From Chionoecetes opilio (taxonomy: Eukaryota; Arthropoda; Malacostraca; Decapoda; Majidae), in contig JACEEZ010000110.1 in the NCBI GenBank assembly GCA_016584305.1, positions 333,588 through 397,587 of the forward strand: a stretch of 64,000 bases of DNA, written 5' to 3'. The notes beneath the pieces were generated by a model, which saw only the letters and a list, made by a program, of their open reading frames with translations, had not been told where the DNA came from and did no database searches. The first letter of the stretch is position 1, and the number at the start of each line of letters is the position of its first letter. The position numbers and the translations under genes were made by a program. Below are positions 34,236-46,012 of this stretch, in pieces.

Positions 34236-34314
34236 GTCTGTTCACTGGTTATGGACGCAGCTGGGCACAAAGGTGGGGTGAGAAAATAGCCGATAGCTTG
34301 TGATCACTCAGCGG

Positions 34315-34810
34315 CTGCAGCCCACCCAGCAGCTGTCCCGAGCCGAGGAGGTCGTTCTACACCGACTTCGGCTTGGCTACGTAACCCTGGATGAGCTGAG
34401 GGACGGGTTTGAGGAGCGGCCGTGTGAGCACTGTCCTCATATGACCCCCCATCCCCTGACCCACTACCTGCTTTCCTGTCCCGCTACAGAGCGGCTCAGA
34501 CAGTGCGTCGGCCCGGAAAGCGCGGCCGCCCTCGTACGGCAGTTTCAGAAAAATCTGCCCCTGCTGCTGGAGGTGGCGCGTGCCGCCCCACCCCCCCGAT
34601 GAACACTAAGGAGCGGGAGTGACCTCACGCCCCGCCCACCTGTGACCTGACTGTGGCTGCGGCTACAGCGGCGGGCTGATGCCCGCTCATTTATTACTGG
34701 CTGTATGTGTATGTATGTGTATGTGTATGTATGTGCATATGTATATGTATATGTATATATATTTATGTAATAGATGTAAATCAATAAAAAAAATAAAAAA
34801 AAAAAAAAAA
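34315..34810 (+). mobile_element. 5'-truncated LINE with 12-bp target duplication
   Basis: ATCACTCAGCGG occurs at 34303-34314 and 34811-34822; the unfilled site has it once (50366-50377). The body encodes a LINE C-terminus, LRLGYVTLDELRDGF, CEHCPHMTPHPLTHYLLSCP, a CCHC-type zinc-binding motif, then a 3' UTR, a TATG-rich run and an A tail. It is non-functional because of 5' truncation. Confidence 0.92.
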
Positions 34811-35576
34811 ATCACTCAGCGGAACAAACGTTCTCCCACTCTGAAAACTCATGAGCTACTGACTCACGTATCACCTCCAGGAGGTACACTAGATCCTACA
34901 GTGATGCCACATGTCATCGAAATATGCCAAATCTAACCATAGAGGGTGGTTTGGCAATATTTACTGGTGCCCTTCAAATGCGCCACGCGTGGGTGAGGGG
35001 CCCCAGTATATACGGCGCCCACTGTATGTCTTAACGACAACACTGCTGCTGCCGTGGCCGCGCTGCGCTGCCAGGCGTGGATGAGCGCCTTGCTTGTATT
35101 TTTATCTATTTACTCATATGTATGAATAATAGCCATTAAAATGCGATTATATGTCTACATTCACCTAGAATAATGGTATTTCATAACATACCAAGCAGTA
35201 ATGAGCAAGCCTGGAGACTTACTACCTCTATTAATACCACTCCCGTGCAGTCGTGGGCGAGCTTGCTATGTAGCACCAGTCACTGTTTACCTTCCAACAT
35301 AGCTACACGGTCTGGTTGTGTTTGTGATTAATTCTCATTTATTACACAGCATGCAGGAGCATACCAAATCCAGCATTTAGCGCCAGTCACTGTTTACCTC
35401 CAAACATAGCTACACGGTCTGCTTGTGTTTGTGATTATTTCTAATTTATTTCACAAATTTTACTGTGTTTTACCTATATTTTTCCACCCTTGGGAAAATA
35501 CCCTCGCTATAACGGACAATCGGCTTTAACGGACCACTCCTACCCCCCTTTAGTCAGTTATATCGAGGTTTGACTG

Positions 35577-37330
35577 TATATATAAAATCTCATCTCAACT
35601 TCATCCTTTGTCTCAGCTGTCAAGACTAAATCATCTGCATATAGCAGCTCCCATGGATCTCTTGTTCTGCACTCCTTTGATCAACAAACTCATGATACAG
35701 CCATTTCTTCTTCTCCTTATATTTCTCCTGGAGATGTCTTGTGATGAAGATTGCATCGGAAATTGACTTGCCAGCCAAAAACCCAAATTGGCAGTCATCG
35801 ATATTGATGATTCTTGTAAGCCGTTCACGCAACACCCTCTCCCAAATTTTCATCCCATGTTCTAACAGCTTCAAACCTCTGTACCACCACATGACAGTGC
35901 ATATCCCTTTTCTTTTAAACAGTGGTAAGGTAAAACTATCCTGGCATTCTTCTGGACCTTTCTCCTCCCTCATAATCTTTCTAAAAATTCCAGTAAGTTT
36001 TCTAATACCTGACCCTCCTACTAGTTTCAGCTTATAACTACTTACACCCGATGGACCTGGTGCCTTTCCATCTTTCATCCCCTTTAACCCGTAAAGCGCG
36101 GCTATGCCCATTTCGTCTCTCACTAAGAAAACGCGAGTATGCCCAATTGGGTGGCCGCCAAATTCAAAAAGGTGGGCTAATTTTTCGGCCGGTGAAATCA
36201 GGCAACTCTACTTTACCTGAGAATGACCCAGGGGTCACACATAGGCTCAGTGACCCAGTGACCAGCATGGAAGGTGAAGGTGCTGACAGGTCTCTCCCTA
36301 TCGCGGGCAGAGAGATTAGAGAGGAAGACCCTTGCGGCCTGTTTTCTGTGAACGAGCTGTACCATGGATTCCATAAACCTCGACGCTCTTCATCTTGCAA
36401 GTACAATCATAGAATAACCACATGACTAGCAAAAAAAAAAAATTTTAGCGGTTGCACAAATATCTGGCGAATACATTGATACACATTCAAGTTTGTTTAG
36501 CGACTATAAGAATTCTGGCAAAAGTCCCGCGTACACAGAGATATTGTCACACAGGTATCCGCAGTTTACGGGTTAATGCTCTTTCTACCTCTTCTTCTAT
36601 TATATTTTCCATTGGACCTTCCACCATTTCAATTTGCTCCAGCTCATTGTTATTTTCTATGTTCAGTAGTCTCTCAAAGTATTCTCTCCATTTATCTCTC
36701 ACCTCCCTTTCCACCACCTTGATTTCTCTGTTTTCGACCTTTACATACTTTGCTCCTTGTAAATCCTTCTTGTCTTTTCTCATCTACTTTGCTACTCTGA
36801 ACATCTGCCTTCCTTATGCTGGGTTCAAATTCTGACTCCACTCCTCCGATGCTTGTTTCTTTGCTATTGCCATTTGCCTCTTAGCTTTATTTACCCTTTC
36901 TCTATACACTCCTTTATCCAGCTCACATCTTGATCGTTGCCACTGTTTGAATGTGATTCTTTTTTCCCTAATTTTCTGTTGCACCTCTTCATTCCACCAC
37001 CAAGTCTCCCTTTCTCTACCTCTTCTTCCAGATGTTAGTCCACACACCTCATCTCCAGCTCTCAGTATAATTTCCTGTAGGTGGTGCCAGTCTCCCTCTC
37101 CTCCTTCCATCTTTGTTGCAAAGTTTTCTTCAAACTCCTGTCTTTTGTTGGTCTCTTTCAGCTTCCATTGTTTTATCCTTTTCACACCTTTTATCTTTAT
37201 CCTCTTCATCTTTTTGATTTTGAGGTCTACCCGTACCATCCTGTGCTGCGGCAAACAAGCCTCTCCAGGTATTGCCTACAGTTTGTGACTTGCACATCTT
37301 GCACATCTGCCCTTTTCAGGCCATCTGACA
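35577..37330 (-). mobile_element. RTE-like LINE, 5'- and internally truncated, with piggyBac-like insert
   Basis: On the minus strand: end of the endonuclease and linker (IPGEACLPQHRMVRVDLKI at 37275 downward, then IKGVKRIKQWKLKE), EEEVERAL, the reverse transcriptase KDGKAPGPSGVSSYKLKLV, GLKLLEHGMKIWERVL, IDDCQFGFLAGKSISDAIF, LYHEFVDQ, then a deletion to LLYADDLVLTAE near 35645-35610. It is the same broad clade as the tails at 11405 and 11646. Confidence 0.8.
36088..36572. mobile_element. piggyBac-like non-autonomous element, 485 bp
   Basis: TTAA at 36084-36087 and 36573-36576 flank CCCGTAAAGCGCGG and CCGCAGTTTACGGG. Excision to one TTAA restores the host frame (EEEVERALKGMKDGKAP) exactly. 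It has no transposase. Its ends differ from those of the elements at 18156 and 52111, so it is a separate family. Confidence 0.88.
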
Positions 37331-37747
37331 ATTAGTGTTTTGATCCTATCTTTGTGTCTCATTTTGACCTGCAAAGGTACAACTCTTGCACGTCCTCACT
37401 AATATGAAACAATGCTGCGACATGCAACAAGAGAGTAATGAGCCTTTAGTATAATGTATTGGGTGTGTTTTGTTGTAACAATTGATTAATTTTCATTCTT
37501 TTGTGCCTATGTAATTTTAACATTCTTCAATTGGTATGCAGTATTGTAATAATTCACGTATACATAGACACATAGATGATGAAAATCAACATGTATGTGG
37601 TACTGCCTGCAGTGAAGCTGCTACCGCCATTTAACTTACCCACATTTGTACATCCATACACACCAATGGGCACGTAACAGATGACATATGCATTACTTTC
37701 TAGTAAGGATAAACACTCACATGAACAAATATAGAGACAAATATTTA
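37331..37747. other. WDR46 intron, no repeat recognised
   Basis: AT-rich, apparently single-copy within the window, no coding resemblance. Confidence 0.4.
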
Positions 37748-38400
37748 CCATCAATAACACTATAGTCGCCACTGCACTGATGTCGCCAGGCGTCATTTAT
37801 TATAAATTTTAGCATCACTACTGATTTGTATGTGCCACTGAAGAGGCATACACAGTAGTTTATATTGTGACTGTATAATCTACTCTGTTTCAGTGTTGAT
37901 CTATGCTTTGTATCTGCAAGTATAAAGTGTTTCACATTTCATTACTCGTAATTTCTTTGTGGGACGACAGACGCCAGCTCATCACCTTTGGACGGGAGGA
38001 CATAAGAATGATAAGACTAGTCAGACCTTTCAAACTTTGATGGAATTTGTTTTTGCATTGGAGGAGGAACTTTTCTACATCCAAGCATCTTTAAACATCT
38101 TTTACTTTACCTCTGATTTCCCTGAATTCCCCACGAGTGGCGACTTGAAGTATTGGGTTAAAACACTAGCTGGCGACCTTAGTGTAGATGTTACCAAGGT
38201 CGCCACTCGGCTGATTGTTTGGTAATTTGTTCATTTATAACCGTAATATTGCAGAGATGGAGACACAAAATTACACACTCTCCAGATAGCCCCTTTTAAC
38301 TTTCCTGAATTCATGAATGAAGATATGCAAGTTTGAACGCCACCAAATGTCTGTAAATCAAAAAGAAATATTGCCCTGGCGACTTTAGTATTATTGACGG
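37748..38400. mobile_element. GTCGCCA-family MITE, copy 2
   Basis: Ends CCATCAATAACACTATAGTC and GACTTTAGTATTATTGACGG between TA dinucleotides, 653 bp. It aligns throughout with 8370-9818 minus the nested MITE, so it represents the uninterrupted family structure. Confidence 0.88.
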
Positions 38401-38643
38401 TATTGAACCATTTGAAGGTTAAACAGGAACCACAATTTTGAAAATAAATGTAGCTAGGTATCAACATACTCCTATCATCGAGCAAATTCCTTGTGCAGTG
38501 AATGCGGGTGCAATATAATATAATTGAATTCTCATTTAATGAATCCTAGTATATTATGATCATACTTTGAACAAAATTCCAGTCCAAAACACAACATGAT
38601 GAAATATGCAGACAAGCAAGCAGTTTCAATAGGATTCACTTAC

Positions 38644-38779
38644 TTATATGGTCCAAACTGGTCAAGGACAAGATCAAAGCTTTTGGCAGCTGATGTGAGG
38701 TCCACTGCTTTCTTAATTTCTGTCTGTGTTATATGTGAGGTGTATGTGCCTTCCTCTGCTTCCAGCTGACCTTTTGATT
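38644..38779 (-). CDS. WDR46: WDR46 exon (first visible), linker before the propeller
   Basis: The 136-nt exon reads SKGQLEAEEGTYTSHITQTE, IKKAVDLTSAAKSFDLVLDQ and FGPYK. The DIxSAAKxFDLxLxQFGPY motif directly before the first WD repeat is characteristic of WDR46/UTP7. Acceptor TCATTTCAG precedes 38779 and donor GTAAGT follows 38644; it ends with AA of a lysine codon completed at 22966. Upstream exons encoding the poorly conserved basic N-terminus were not recognised to the right of this exon. Confidence 0.92.
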
Positions 38780-38850
38780 CTGAAATGACAAAATTAATGA
38801 CAACTTTTGAACTATGAACAACCTAACTGAATGAGACTATAACTATGCTA

Positions 38851-39017
<167 letters not shown>

Positions 39018-39019
<2 letters not shown>

Positions 39020-40179
39020 GTCAAACCTCGGTATAACGGACTTCGATGTAACGGACTTCGGATGTAACGGACTCCATTTGCGTGACTTTTTTTTTCTTTT
39101 TTTTTTTTTGCATATCAGACCGCTTATCGCCGCTCGAATTGTCAACTCAACATAATTGTATTATTTTCTCATTTTACTTTGGAATGCTTGGGTTTTAAGG
39201 AGTTTTGATGTATCACATATTAAAATATATAAGGAAGGAGCCTGTGTTGCTAGTATTTTAGTAGTAGAAGGTGTGTATTGTTTAAAATAGTGACTATTAG
39301 TGTTATGGCGTGGCCGCTGCTATGTCTCCCTGTCACCTCAACACCCTAAATCACCCTTATCTAAGGTGACATGTAGTGCTACACTGACCTAAATAGTGAC
39401 ACGTGTATAGAACTGCACTTCACAACCATATAATATATATAATAATGAGCATTAGTCATGATAATAAGCAATACCTTTGGAAGCCACGGCTGAATCTGGC
39501 TCGTAGTTTGCTTACCTTTCACTAGAGCTTGAGCTTGACTAGCCAGACGGTGAGAGAAAGCATCAATATTTTAGGGATAACCCATCACTTTACGGGAGAC
39601 TTTTTCTTCCTTTTTATCTATTTTGGGGTGATTATAATGTCTCATGATGCTGATGCTGCTCCCGCGGCCGTGCTGCCAGGCGTGGATGAGCGCCTTGAAA
39701 GTATTTTCATATCTTTACTCATATGTATGAATAATAGCAATTCAAATGTGATTATATGCCTACATTCAACTAGAATAATGAAATTTCAAAGCATACCAAG
39801 CAGTAATGAGCGAGCCTGGAGACTTACTACCTCTCCTAATACCAGTCCCGAACAGTCGTGGGCGAGTGTGCCAAATCCCTGATGTAGCGCTAGTCACTGT
39901 TTACCTCCCAACATAGCTAAATGGTCTGGTTGTGTTTGAGATTATTTCTCATTTATTTCACGTGTAGGAGCAGACCAAATTCAGCATGTAGTGCCAGTAA
40001 CTGTTTACCTCCCAACATAGCTACACAGTCTGGTTGTGTGTGATTATTTCTCAATTATTTCACATTTTTTTTTTTTCATATATTTTTCCACCCTTGGGAA
40101 AATACCCTCGCTATAACGGACAATCGGCTCTAACGGACCACTCCTCCCCCCTTTATTCCATTATATCGGGGTTTGACTG
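39018..40179. mobile_element. Tigger-like MITE, copy D (uninterrupted)
   Basis: CAGTCAAACCTCGGTATAAC to ATCGGGGTTTGACTG, 1162 bp, no insert. It provides the unfilled site for the GTCGCCA element of copy B (ACATAGCTAAATGG at 39910). Confidence 0.9.
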
Positions 40180-40185
40180 TATATA

Positions 40186-41726
40186 CAGTACTCGTCAAAA
40201 GTATGCGGCGCCCTGCTCCCGCCCCCGCACAACAAACAATACATAAGGAAATTTATAGAAACAATGTATTATAATTAACTTTTATTATTTGGTTGGGTGG
40301 CCTCTTCTCTTCTTCACGGCTTGGAGACGTCGGGGTAGTGAAAGAGCTAGGTTTCTTAGGTGTTCAGGCGAGATGTTTACCCAGGACTCACGGATGGCCT
40401 TTTTGAGCTTAGGTATGGAGCTGACGTCTTTCCCCTGCAGATCCTTCTTGACCATGTGCCACAGGTTCTCAATTGGGTTGAGGTCCAGGCTGTTACCTGG
40501 CCAATCCTTTATGAAGGGTACCATGCAGTCATCAAGCCACTGAGTGACAGATTTGGCAGTGTGAGCAAGAGCACTGTCCTGTTGAAACACACTGGCACGT
40601 GTGAGCTTGAAAGAATCTGACAAATGTTCACAAAGCAGCTCCAGGTAAACAGCTTGATTCATTTTTAAGGTTTAAGGAAGCACAACAAGCTTTAGCTATG
40701 TGGCAAAAAATATCAAAGTTGTTAAATGCTATTGCAAGAGGTATCAGTCGAAAGGCCTTGAAACAAACTTTCCAATGACACCAAGATGACCCTTCTAGGA
40801 CCTAAAATAAGAAAGTTACATCAAATAGAAGTTCGCCTTTTGGGCATATTTTTGTCTTATAAAAGCAATAGGATGATTGTGACCGATAAAAATTTGGCAT
40901 AATAAAACCACTCAGCCAAGAACACTCAGGTTAGGTTAGGTTCATTAAAACATATAAGGTTAGGTTAGGTTTCATTTTTTTTTCATTTTTTTTTCTTTCA
41001 TCTTTTTTTTTTTTTTTTTTTTGGTTTGCGCAAAATAAAACTAGCACCATTAGAACAAGCACCTATTGTAGGCCAAGAAAAAGTAGTTGGTGTCTCTGAA
41101 AACGACCGTGAAACTCTCCTCCATAATTACCAAACAAACAGAACGAACGAACAACGAAATGAAAAACAGTGCATTGACATCGATTACAGATAGCCTAATA
41201 AAATTGTTGCTACTAGATAAAAACTTATCAAATTCAACATATAGACGGACAAATAACTAATGAAACTTATTTTATTAGTTTCAAGATTGATTTCACTCGC
41301 CTTCAGCAAAATTGACGAGCGTTTTGGCGACTTGTCACGAAACACATCTCCATTTTCGCGGAATGTACGTGATTTCAGAAATGTTCCGAGAATTTTCGAG
41401 AATTGTTTCTGCAACGAGTTGAGGGGTCAATGTGTGTACTGCGTCATCAAATCATGTGTAAGCTCGTGCAATCACAGGAAAACACACAAAAAACTGATTT
41501 CTTAGGGGGTTCACAACACAACTTTTGCGCTAAATTTTGCCAATTTCGATGAAAAGAAAACGGGGCTGAGCTGAAATGTTGACAAAGTTGTCAAGCGTGA
41601 AATCGGAGAATATGCACATACCTACAAGCTTGCCTAAACCTCTGCCAGAGAAACAACCCCACACCATAAGTGAATCTGGGTGTTTCACGGTGCTCTCCAC
41701 ATACCGTGAGTCGTTGTTTTGCACTT
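40186..41726 (-). mobile_element. Tc1-like transposon (second family), interrupted and 5'-truncated
   Basis: It starts CAGTACTCGTCAAAAGTATG, only a few bases beyond the end of Tigger copy D in a shared TATATA. Transposase parts are minus-strand at 41726-41620 (VKHPDSLMVWGCFSGRGLGK) and 40662-40285. About 0.95 kb between them (roughly 40667-41620) is foreign, contains two TTAGGTTAGG bits and a T-rich run, and is not recognised. The element's other terminus is missing. Confidence 0.8.
40285..40662 (-). pseudogene. Tc1-like transposase C-terminal catalytic half
   Basis: 125 open codons start MNQAVYLELLCEHL. The second catalytic Asp is in VFQQDSALAHTAK and the Glu in LDLNPIENLWHMVKK. I count 35 residues between them, one more than the 34 usual for classical Tc1. 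The C-terminus ends KKRRGHPTK. The first Asp lies in the missing segment, so it is inactive. Confidence 0.85.
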
Positions 41727-41757
41727 ATCAGTGGTGATTGTGGTTTTTATATTTATA

Positions 41758-42076
41758 CCTATAGCGCCTGTATGCAGTGGTGTCGCAGGGCTCGGATGGT
41801 AGGCTCTGGAGGTTCACTGAGGGCTCTGATGGTTGGTCCTCGCACGTGGTGGCGCCGGCAGGATTCTTATAGTGACGCCTGTGATTAGAGGCTCATGCCG
41901 CCCCACTGTGTCCTCCGATGCACTCGCAATCGAAGGTAGAGTTGATGGGCAGGGCATGTGGGTATTCTTAGGCCACTCGACGGTGCAGAAAGGTTTTGCT
42001 TTTCTTCGGGGATCGAACTCGGGTCACCGATAACGCCAGTCGGGGATGCTAACCACTCCGCTACCACCTCCCCAGA
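41758..42076 (-). mobile_element. tRNA-derived SINE, copy 2
   Basis: On the minus strand it begins GGGGAGGTGGTAGCGGAGTGG with B box CGAGTTCGATCC, and keeps the TCTAATCACAGGCGTCAC core and the GCGCTATAGG end. The A tail is absent or diverged (TATAAATAT). Confidence 0.85.
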
Positions 42077-42079
42077 AGT

Positions 42080-44585
42080 TGTATTTACCTAGTTGAAACA
42101 TACAGGAAAAGAGCTATGCTCATACTGTCCCGTCTCCAAATCTACTATTATCCAGCTTGCCTTTGAAGTCCTAAATACTTCTTGCATTTATCACTTTTGC
42201 ATCAAGGTTGTTCCAGACTTCTATGCTTCTATACGGGAAGCTGTAATTGTTTATGTCCCTCTTGCATGTTGTCCTTTTCAATTTCTTCTCATGACCTCTT
42301 GCACTTCTATCGTCCCACACAAACAGATCTTCTCTATCAATTTTTTCCTGACCCATTAATGCTCTATAAACTGCTAAAAAATCTCCCCTTTCTCTTCTTT
42401 TCTCATGAGTTGGGAGTTTTAGTCTTGAACCTTTTCCTCATATGGTAAATCTCTCAGGCTTGGAGCCATTTTTGTGGCTGCTCTTTGTATTCTCTTAATA
42501 TTCCTTATATCCTTCTTTTTATTGGTTTCCCCAATCACTGCCGCAATTCCAACCTTGGTCAAATTCAAAGATGTTTTTCAATTTCTTAATCATCTCTTCA
42601 TCCAGATATTTGAATGCCATTCTTATATTCCTCAGCAACTGGTATGTATCTCCTGTGATCTTGTTTATATGCTTCTCAGGTGACAAATTATCCGTAATCC
42701 ATACTCCCAGATCTTTTTCGACCTTTGTTTTGATTATCCATTCATTTCCAATCGAATACTTTCCTCTCTGTCTCTATTTGCTACTGCCCACTTCCATCAC
42801 TTTACACTTTTTAGCATTAAACTCCATTTCCCATAGTGGACTCCCATCTGAAAATCCTTATCTAATCCTTTGTAAATCCTCACATCCGCTTCACTTTCTA
42901 TTTTTCTTAGTAATTTAGCATCATCAGCGAATAAACTCATATAACTGTTCACTCCCTCTGTCACATCATTTACATAGACCAAGAACATCCGGGGGCCCAA
43001 ATACTGATCCTTAAGGACTCCACTTATCAACACTGCACCATTCTACTTCTGATCATTTTATTACTGTTTCTCATCTCTCTGTTGCTCAAAATTTCTTCCA
43101 TCCACTTCAGAAAACCACCCTTCAATCCTCCTACATGTTCTAGTTTCCCAGAGCAATCTCTTGTGAGGAACCTTGTCAAATGCCTTCTTAGGTCCCAGAT
43201 TGCAATCAACCCACCCCTCTCTTTCCTGTGCCCCCCTCGTCACTCTCGAGAAAAAGCTTAATAAATTCGTTGTACATGACATTCCTCCTCTAAATTCAAA
43301 CTGGCCACCTCCCGATTGTGTTTTTCTTCCAAATATTTCAACCATCGGTCCTTCACTTTTTTTTTCACACATTTTGCCACTACACTTGTTAATGATACTG
43401 GCCTGTAATTTAATGGTTCTTCTTTGTCTCCCCTTTGTGAATTGGCAACAATATTTGCTCTTTCCAATCAAGCGGGACTCTGCTCTCCTTGAGTGAACTC
43501 TCAATTACACTATGTAACTTTCCTGCTAGTTGCAGGTACTGCACCCTTTCATTATCCAGTTCGACACCCCAAATCTGGCCCGGGCTTTTCTCACATCTTG
43601 ACTTTCCATTACCTTTTTACTTCTATTACGCTACTTTTATGTCTTCCATTGTATTTTTTTTTGCTATTATATTTTCGTTTGTAATTCACTTCTCTTGTAA
43701 ATACAGTCTGAAAGCATTATTCATTACCTCGCCTGTTGTAATGAAAATTTTCGTACACTATGCCTTCTACCTTCAGCTTATCTACTCCTTCCTTGTTTTT
43801 CATTTTTCCATTTATATATCTATAGAATAGTTTCAGTTCATTCTTACATTTTTCTATTATATTTCTCTCATAGTTACTTTCTTCTTCTCTTCGGATTCTT
43901 ACATATTCATTTCTAGTTGTTTTCTACTTCTCCCAAAGGTTGATACCTCCTTTTTTCCTCCAACTATTCCATGTTTTTTCTCTTTCTAATCTTGCTAATT
44001 CACATTTTCTATTAAACTATTCATTCTTTTTCTTTTCTGTGATAACTATCCTTGGAACATAACTATTTATTCCTTCTGTGTAATTCGGATGAACTCATCC
44101 CATTTTTTCTGGGTACTCCTTGCTGCATGGAAATTACTCTAGTCTGTCTCTCCGAAAAATGTTCTTAATCCGTCAAAGTCTGCTTTTCCATAATTGTATC
44201 TTCCTTTCTTGTGTTCTTCTCTTCTCCCCTCTTTTTTGCTATCATTTACTTAAAATTCAATAAGTACATGGTCACTCTTTCCAAGTGGGCACTGATAATT
44301 TACTTTACTAATTACTTCCAGTTCTTTCGTCAATAGTAGATCTAGTCTTGATGGTTCTTCGCTACCTCTGAATCTTGTATTCTCTTTAATCCACTGAGCC
44401 ATAATATTATTCATTACCAAATCCAACAATGTACCACCCCATGAGTTTTCTCCTCCTTCAGTATACCATTCTTCCCAGCAAACTTCTTTGCAGTTAAAAT
44501 CTCCCATCATAATTATGTTCTCACAATTTTCCATCGTATTCTTTAAACATTTGCTTGTGTCTCTTATCATGTCTCCATACTCTTG
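42080..44585 (-). mobile_element. LINE copy (27-kb family), 5'-truncated, 3' end at 42080
   Basis: Minus-strand motifs in several frames: MGDFNCKEVCWEEW, RLDLLLTKELEV and GKSDHVLIEF (44570-44250), NYRPVSLTSVVAK, KKAFDKVPHKRLLW, LFADDAKLLRKIE (43033-42797). The 3' end carries the ACATACAGGAAAAGAGC block. Its 5' break lies in the endonuclease at 44585, directly against the 3' end of the next copy. Confidence 0.85.
44250..44570 (-). pseudogene. LINE endonuclease C-terminal fragment
   Basis: 106 open codons with GDFNCKE, SRLDLLL and LGKSDH, about 95 percent like residues 151-255 of the ORF at 27964. A one-codon glycine insertion (EGGENSWGG) distinguishes it. Confidence 0.82.
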
Positions 44586-45163
44586 TGTGTATTTACCTAG
44601 TTGTATTTACCTAGTTGTAACATACAGGAAAAGAGCTATGCTCGTACTGTCCCGTCTCCAAATCTACTATTATCCAGCTTGCCTTTGAAGTCCTGAATAC
44701 TTCTTGCATTAATCACTTTTGCATCAAGGTTGTTCCAGGCTTCTATGCTTCTATACGGGAAGTTGTATTTATTTTTGTCCCGCTTGCATGTTGTCCTTTT
44801 CAATTTCTTCTCATGCCCTCTTGCACTTCAATCGTCCCACACAAACAGATCTTCTCTATACATTTTTTCCAGACCCATTGATGCTCTATACACTGCTATA
44901 AAATCTCCCCTTTCTCTTCTTTTCTCAAGAGTTGGGAGTTTTAGTCTTGAAAGTCGTTCCTCATATGTTAAATCTCTCAGGCTTGGAGCCATTTTTGTGG
45001 CTGCTCTTTGTATTCTCTCAATCTTTCTTATATCCTTCTTTTTATGTGGTGACCCATAGACCACTGTATACCTGGACTGCACACGCGACAATGTTTTGAA
45101 TTGCGGGGCTGCATAGGGGCCTGCGGGGTGCCCGACAAAGAGATATAGTGGTCTATGGACTAT

Positions 45164-45903
45164 CATATAGACTGGTTTATCAGTATATATGATATACTGT
45201 AATCTTCGTAAATGTTTGTTCTATAATATTATCAAATAAAAAACAGTAAAACACGCTAAAGAAATGCCATTACGAGACTATGAAGAAATATGAATGAACT
45301 TAATATTCACTTAACTCTTCGCCATTTAAAACTTTGCGAGTCAACTTTATCATGAAGGGTATCAAAAAAGTAATTTTATTGGCTTTCCATTGCTATATTT
45401 CGTTATCTGATAAATTATTAGAACCAGCATAAATTAGCGTTAAATAAATAAATAAAATCATCAATCGGGTAATTTTCCCGTTTGATGATGTTATTTATTT
45501 ACTTATATATTTCGTTTTCTGATAAATTAATTAACACCATGTATAAATTAGCATTAACTAGATAAATAACCTCATCAATCGGGAAAATTATCCGATTGAT
45601 GATTTTATTTATTTATTTAATGCTAATTTATGCATGGTTCTAATTAATTTATCAGATAACGAAATATAGCAATGGAAAGCTAATAAAATTGCGCTTCTAT
45701 TGATACCTTTCATGATAAAAGTTGACTTGCAAAGTTTTAAATGGCGAAGAGTTGAAGTGAATATTAAGTTCATGCATATTTTTTCAGAGTCTCGTAATTG
45801 GCATTTCTTTACCTGTTTTTACTGTTTTTATTTGATAATTTTATAGAACAAACATTTACGAAAATTACAGTATATCATATGTACTGATAAACCAGTCTAT
45901 ATG
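45164..45903. repeat. Giant palindrome, about 740 bp
   Basis: The left arm from CATATAGACTGGTTTATCAG pairs with the right arm ending CTGATAAACCAGTCTATATG over roughly 300 bp per arm with modest mismatch. The centre has a 112-bp tandem repeat (CGTTATCTGATAAATTA at 45401, CGTTTTCTGATAAATTA at 45513), each with an ATCATCAATCGGG hairpin. Confidence 0.88.
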
Positions 45904-45913
45904 ATGCGTTATA

Positions 45914-45974
45914 TAAAATATATATATATATATGTAATATATATATATAAAATATATATATATTATATATATAT

Positions 45975-46006
<32 letters not shown>

Positions 46007-46012
46007 ATTTTA

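Larger units (their letters stand above)
33172..35024 (-). mobile_element. Tc1-like transposon copy 1 with two nested insertions
   Basis: Ends CAGTGGGCACCGTAAATACTG and the near-complement TATACGGCGCCCACTG lie between TA dinucleotides. The nested MITE (33832-34154) and LINE tail (34315-34810) with their duplications account for 833 bp; the remaining 1020 bp equals the second copy at 49571-50582 (1012 bp). The transposase gene is minus-strand and truncated. Confidence 0.9.
32121..35575 (+). mobile_element. pogo/Tigger-like transposon, copy C, hosting a Tc1-like element
   Basis: Ends CAGTCAAACCTCAATATAAC and GAGGTTTGACTG. Removing the Tc1-like element (33172-35024 plus one TA) leaves 1600 bp, against 1594 bp for copy A. 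Apart from substitutions it is the same subfamily, including the purine/pyrimidine run near 32450-32500. Confidence 0.88.

Noticed and set aside
36051..36425. 124-codon plus-strand frame
   Set aside because: It spans the junction of an antisense LINE and a piggyBac-like element; no family resemblance.
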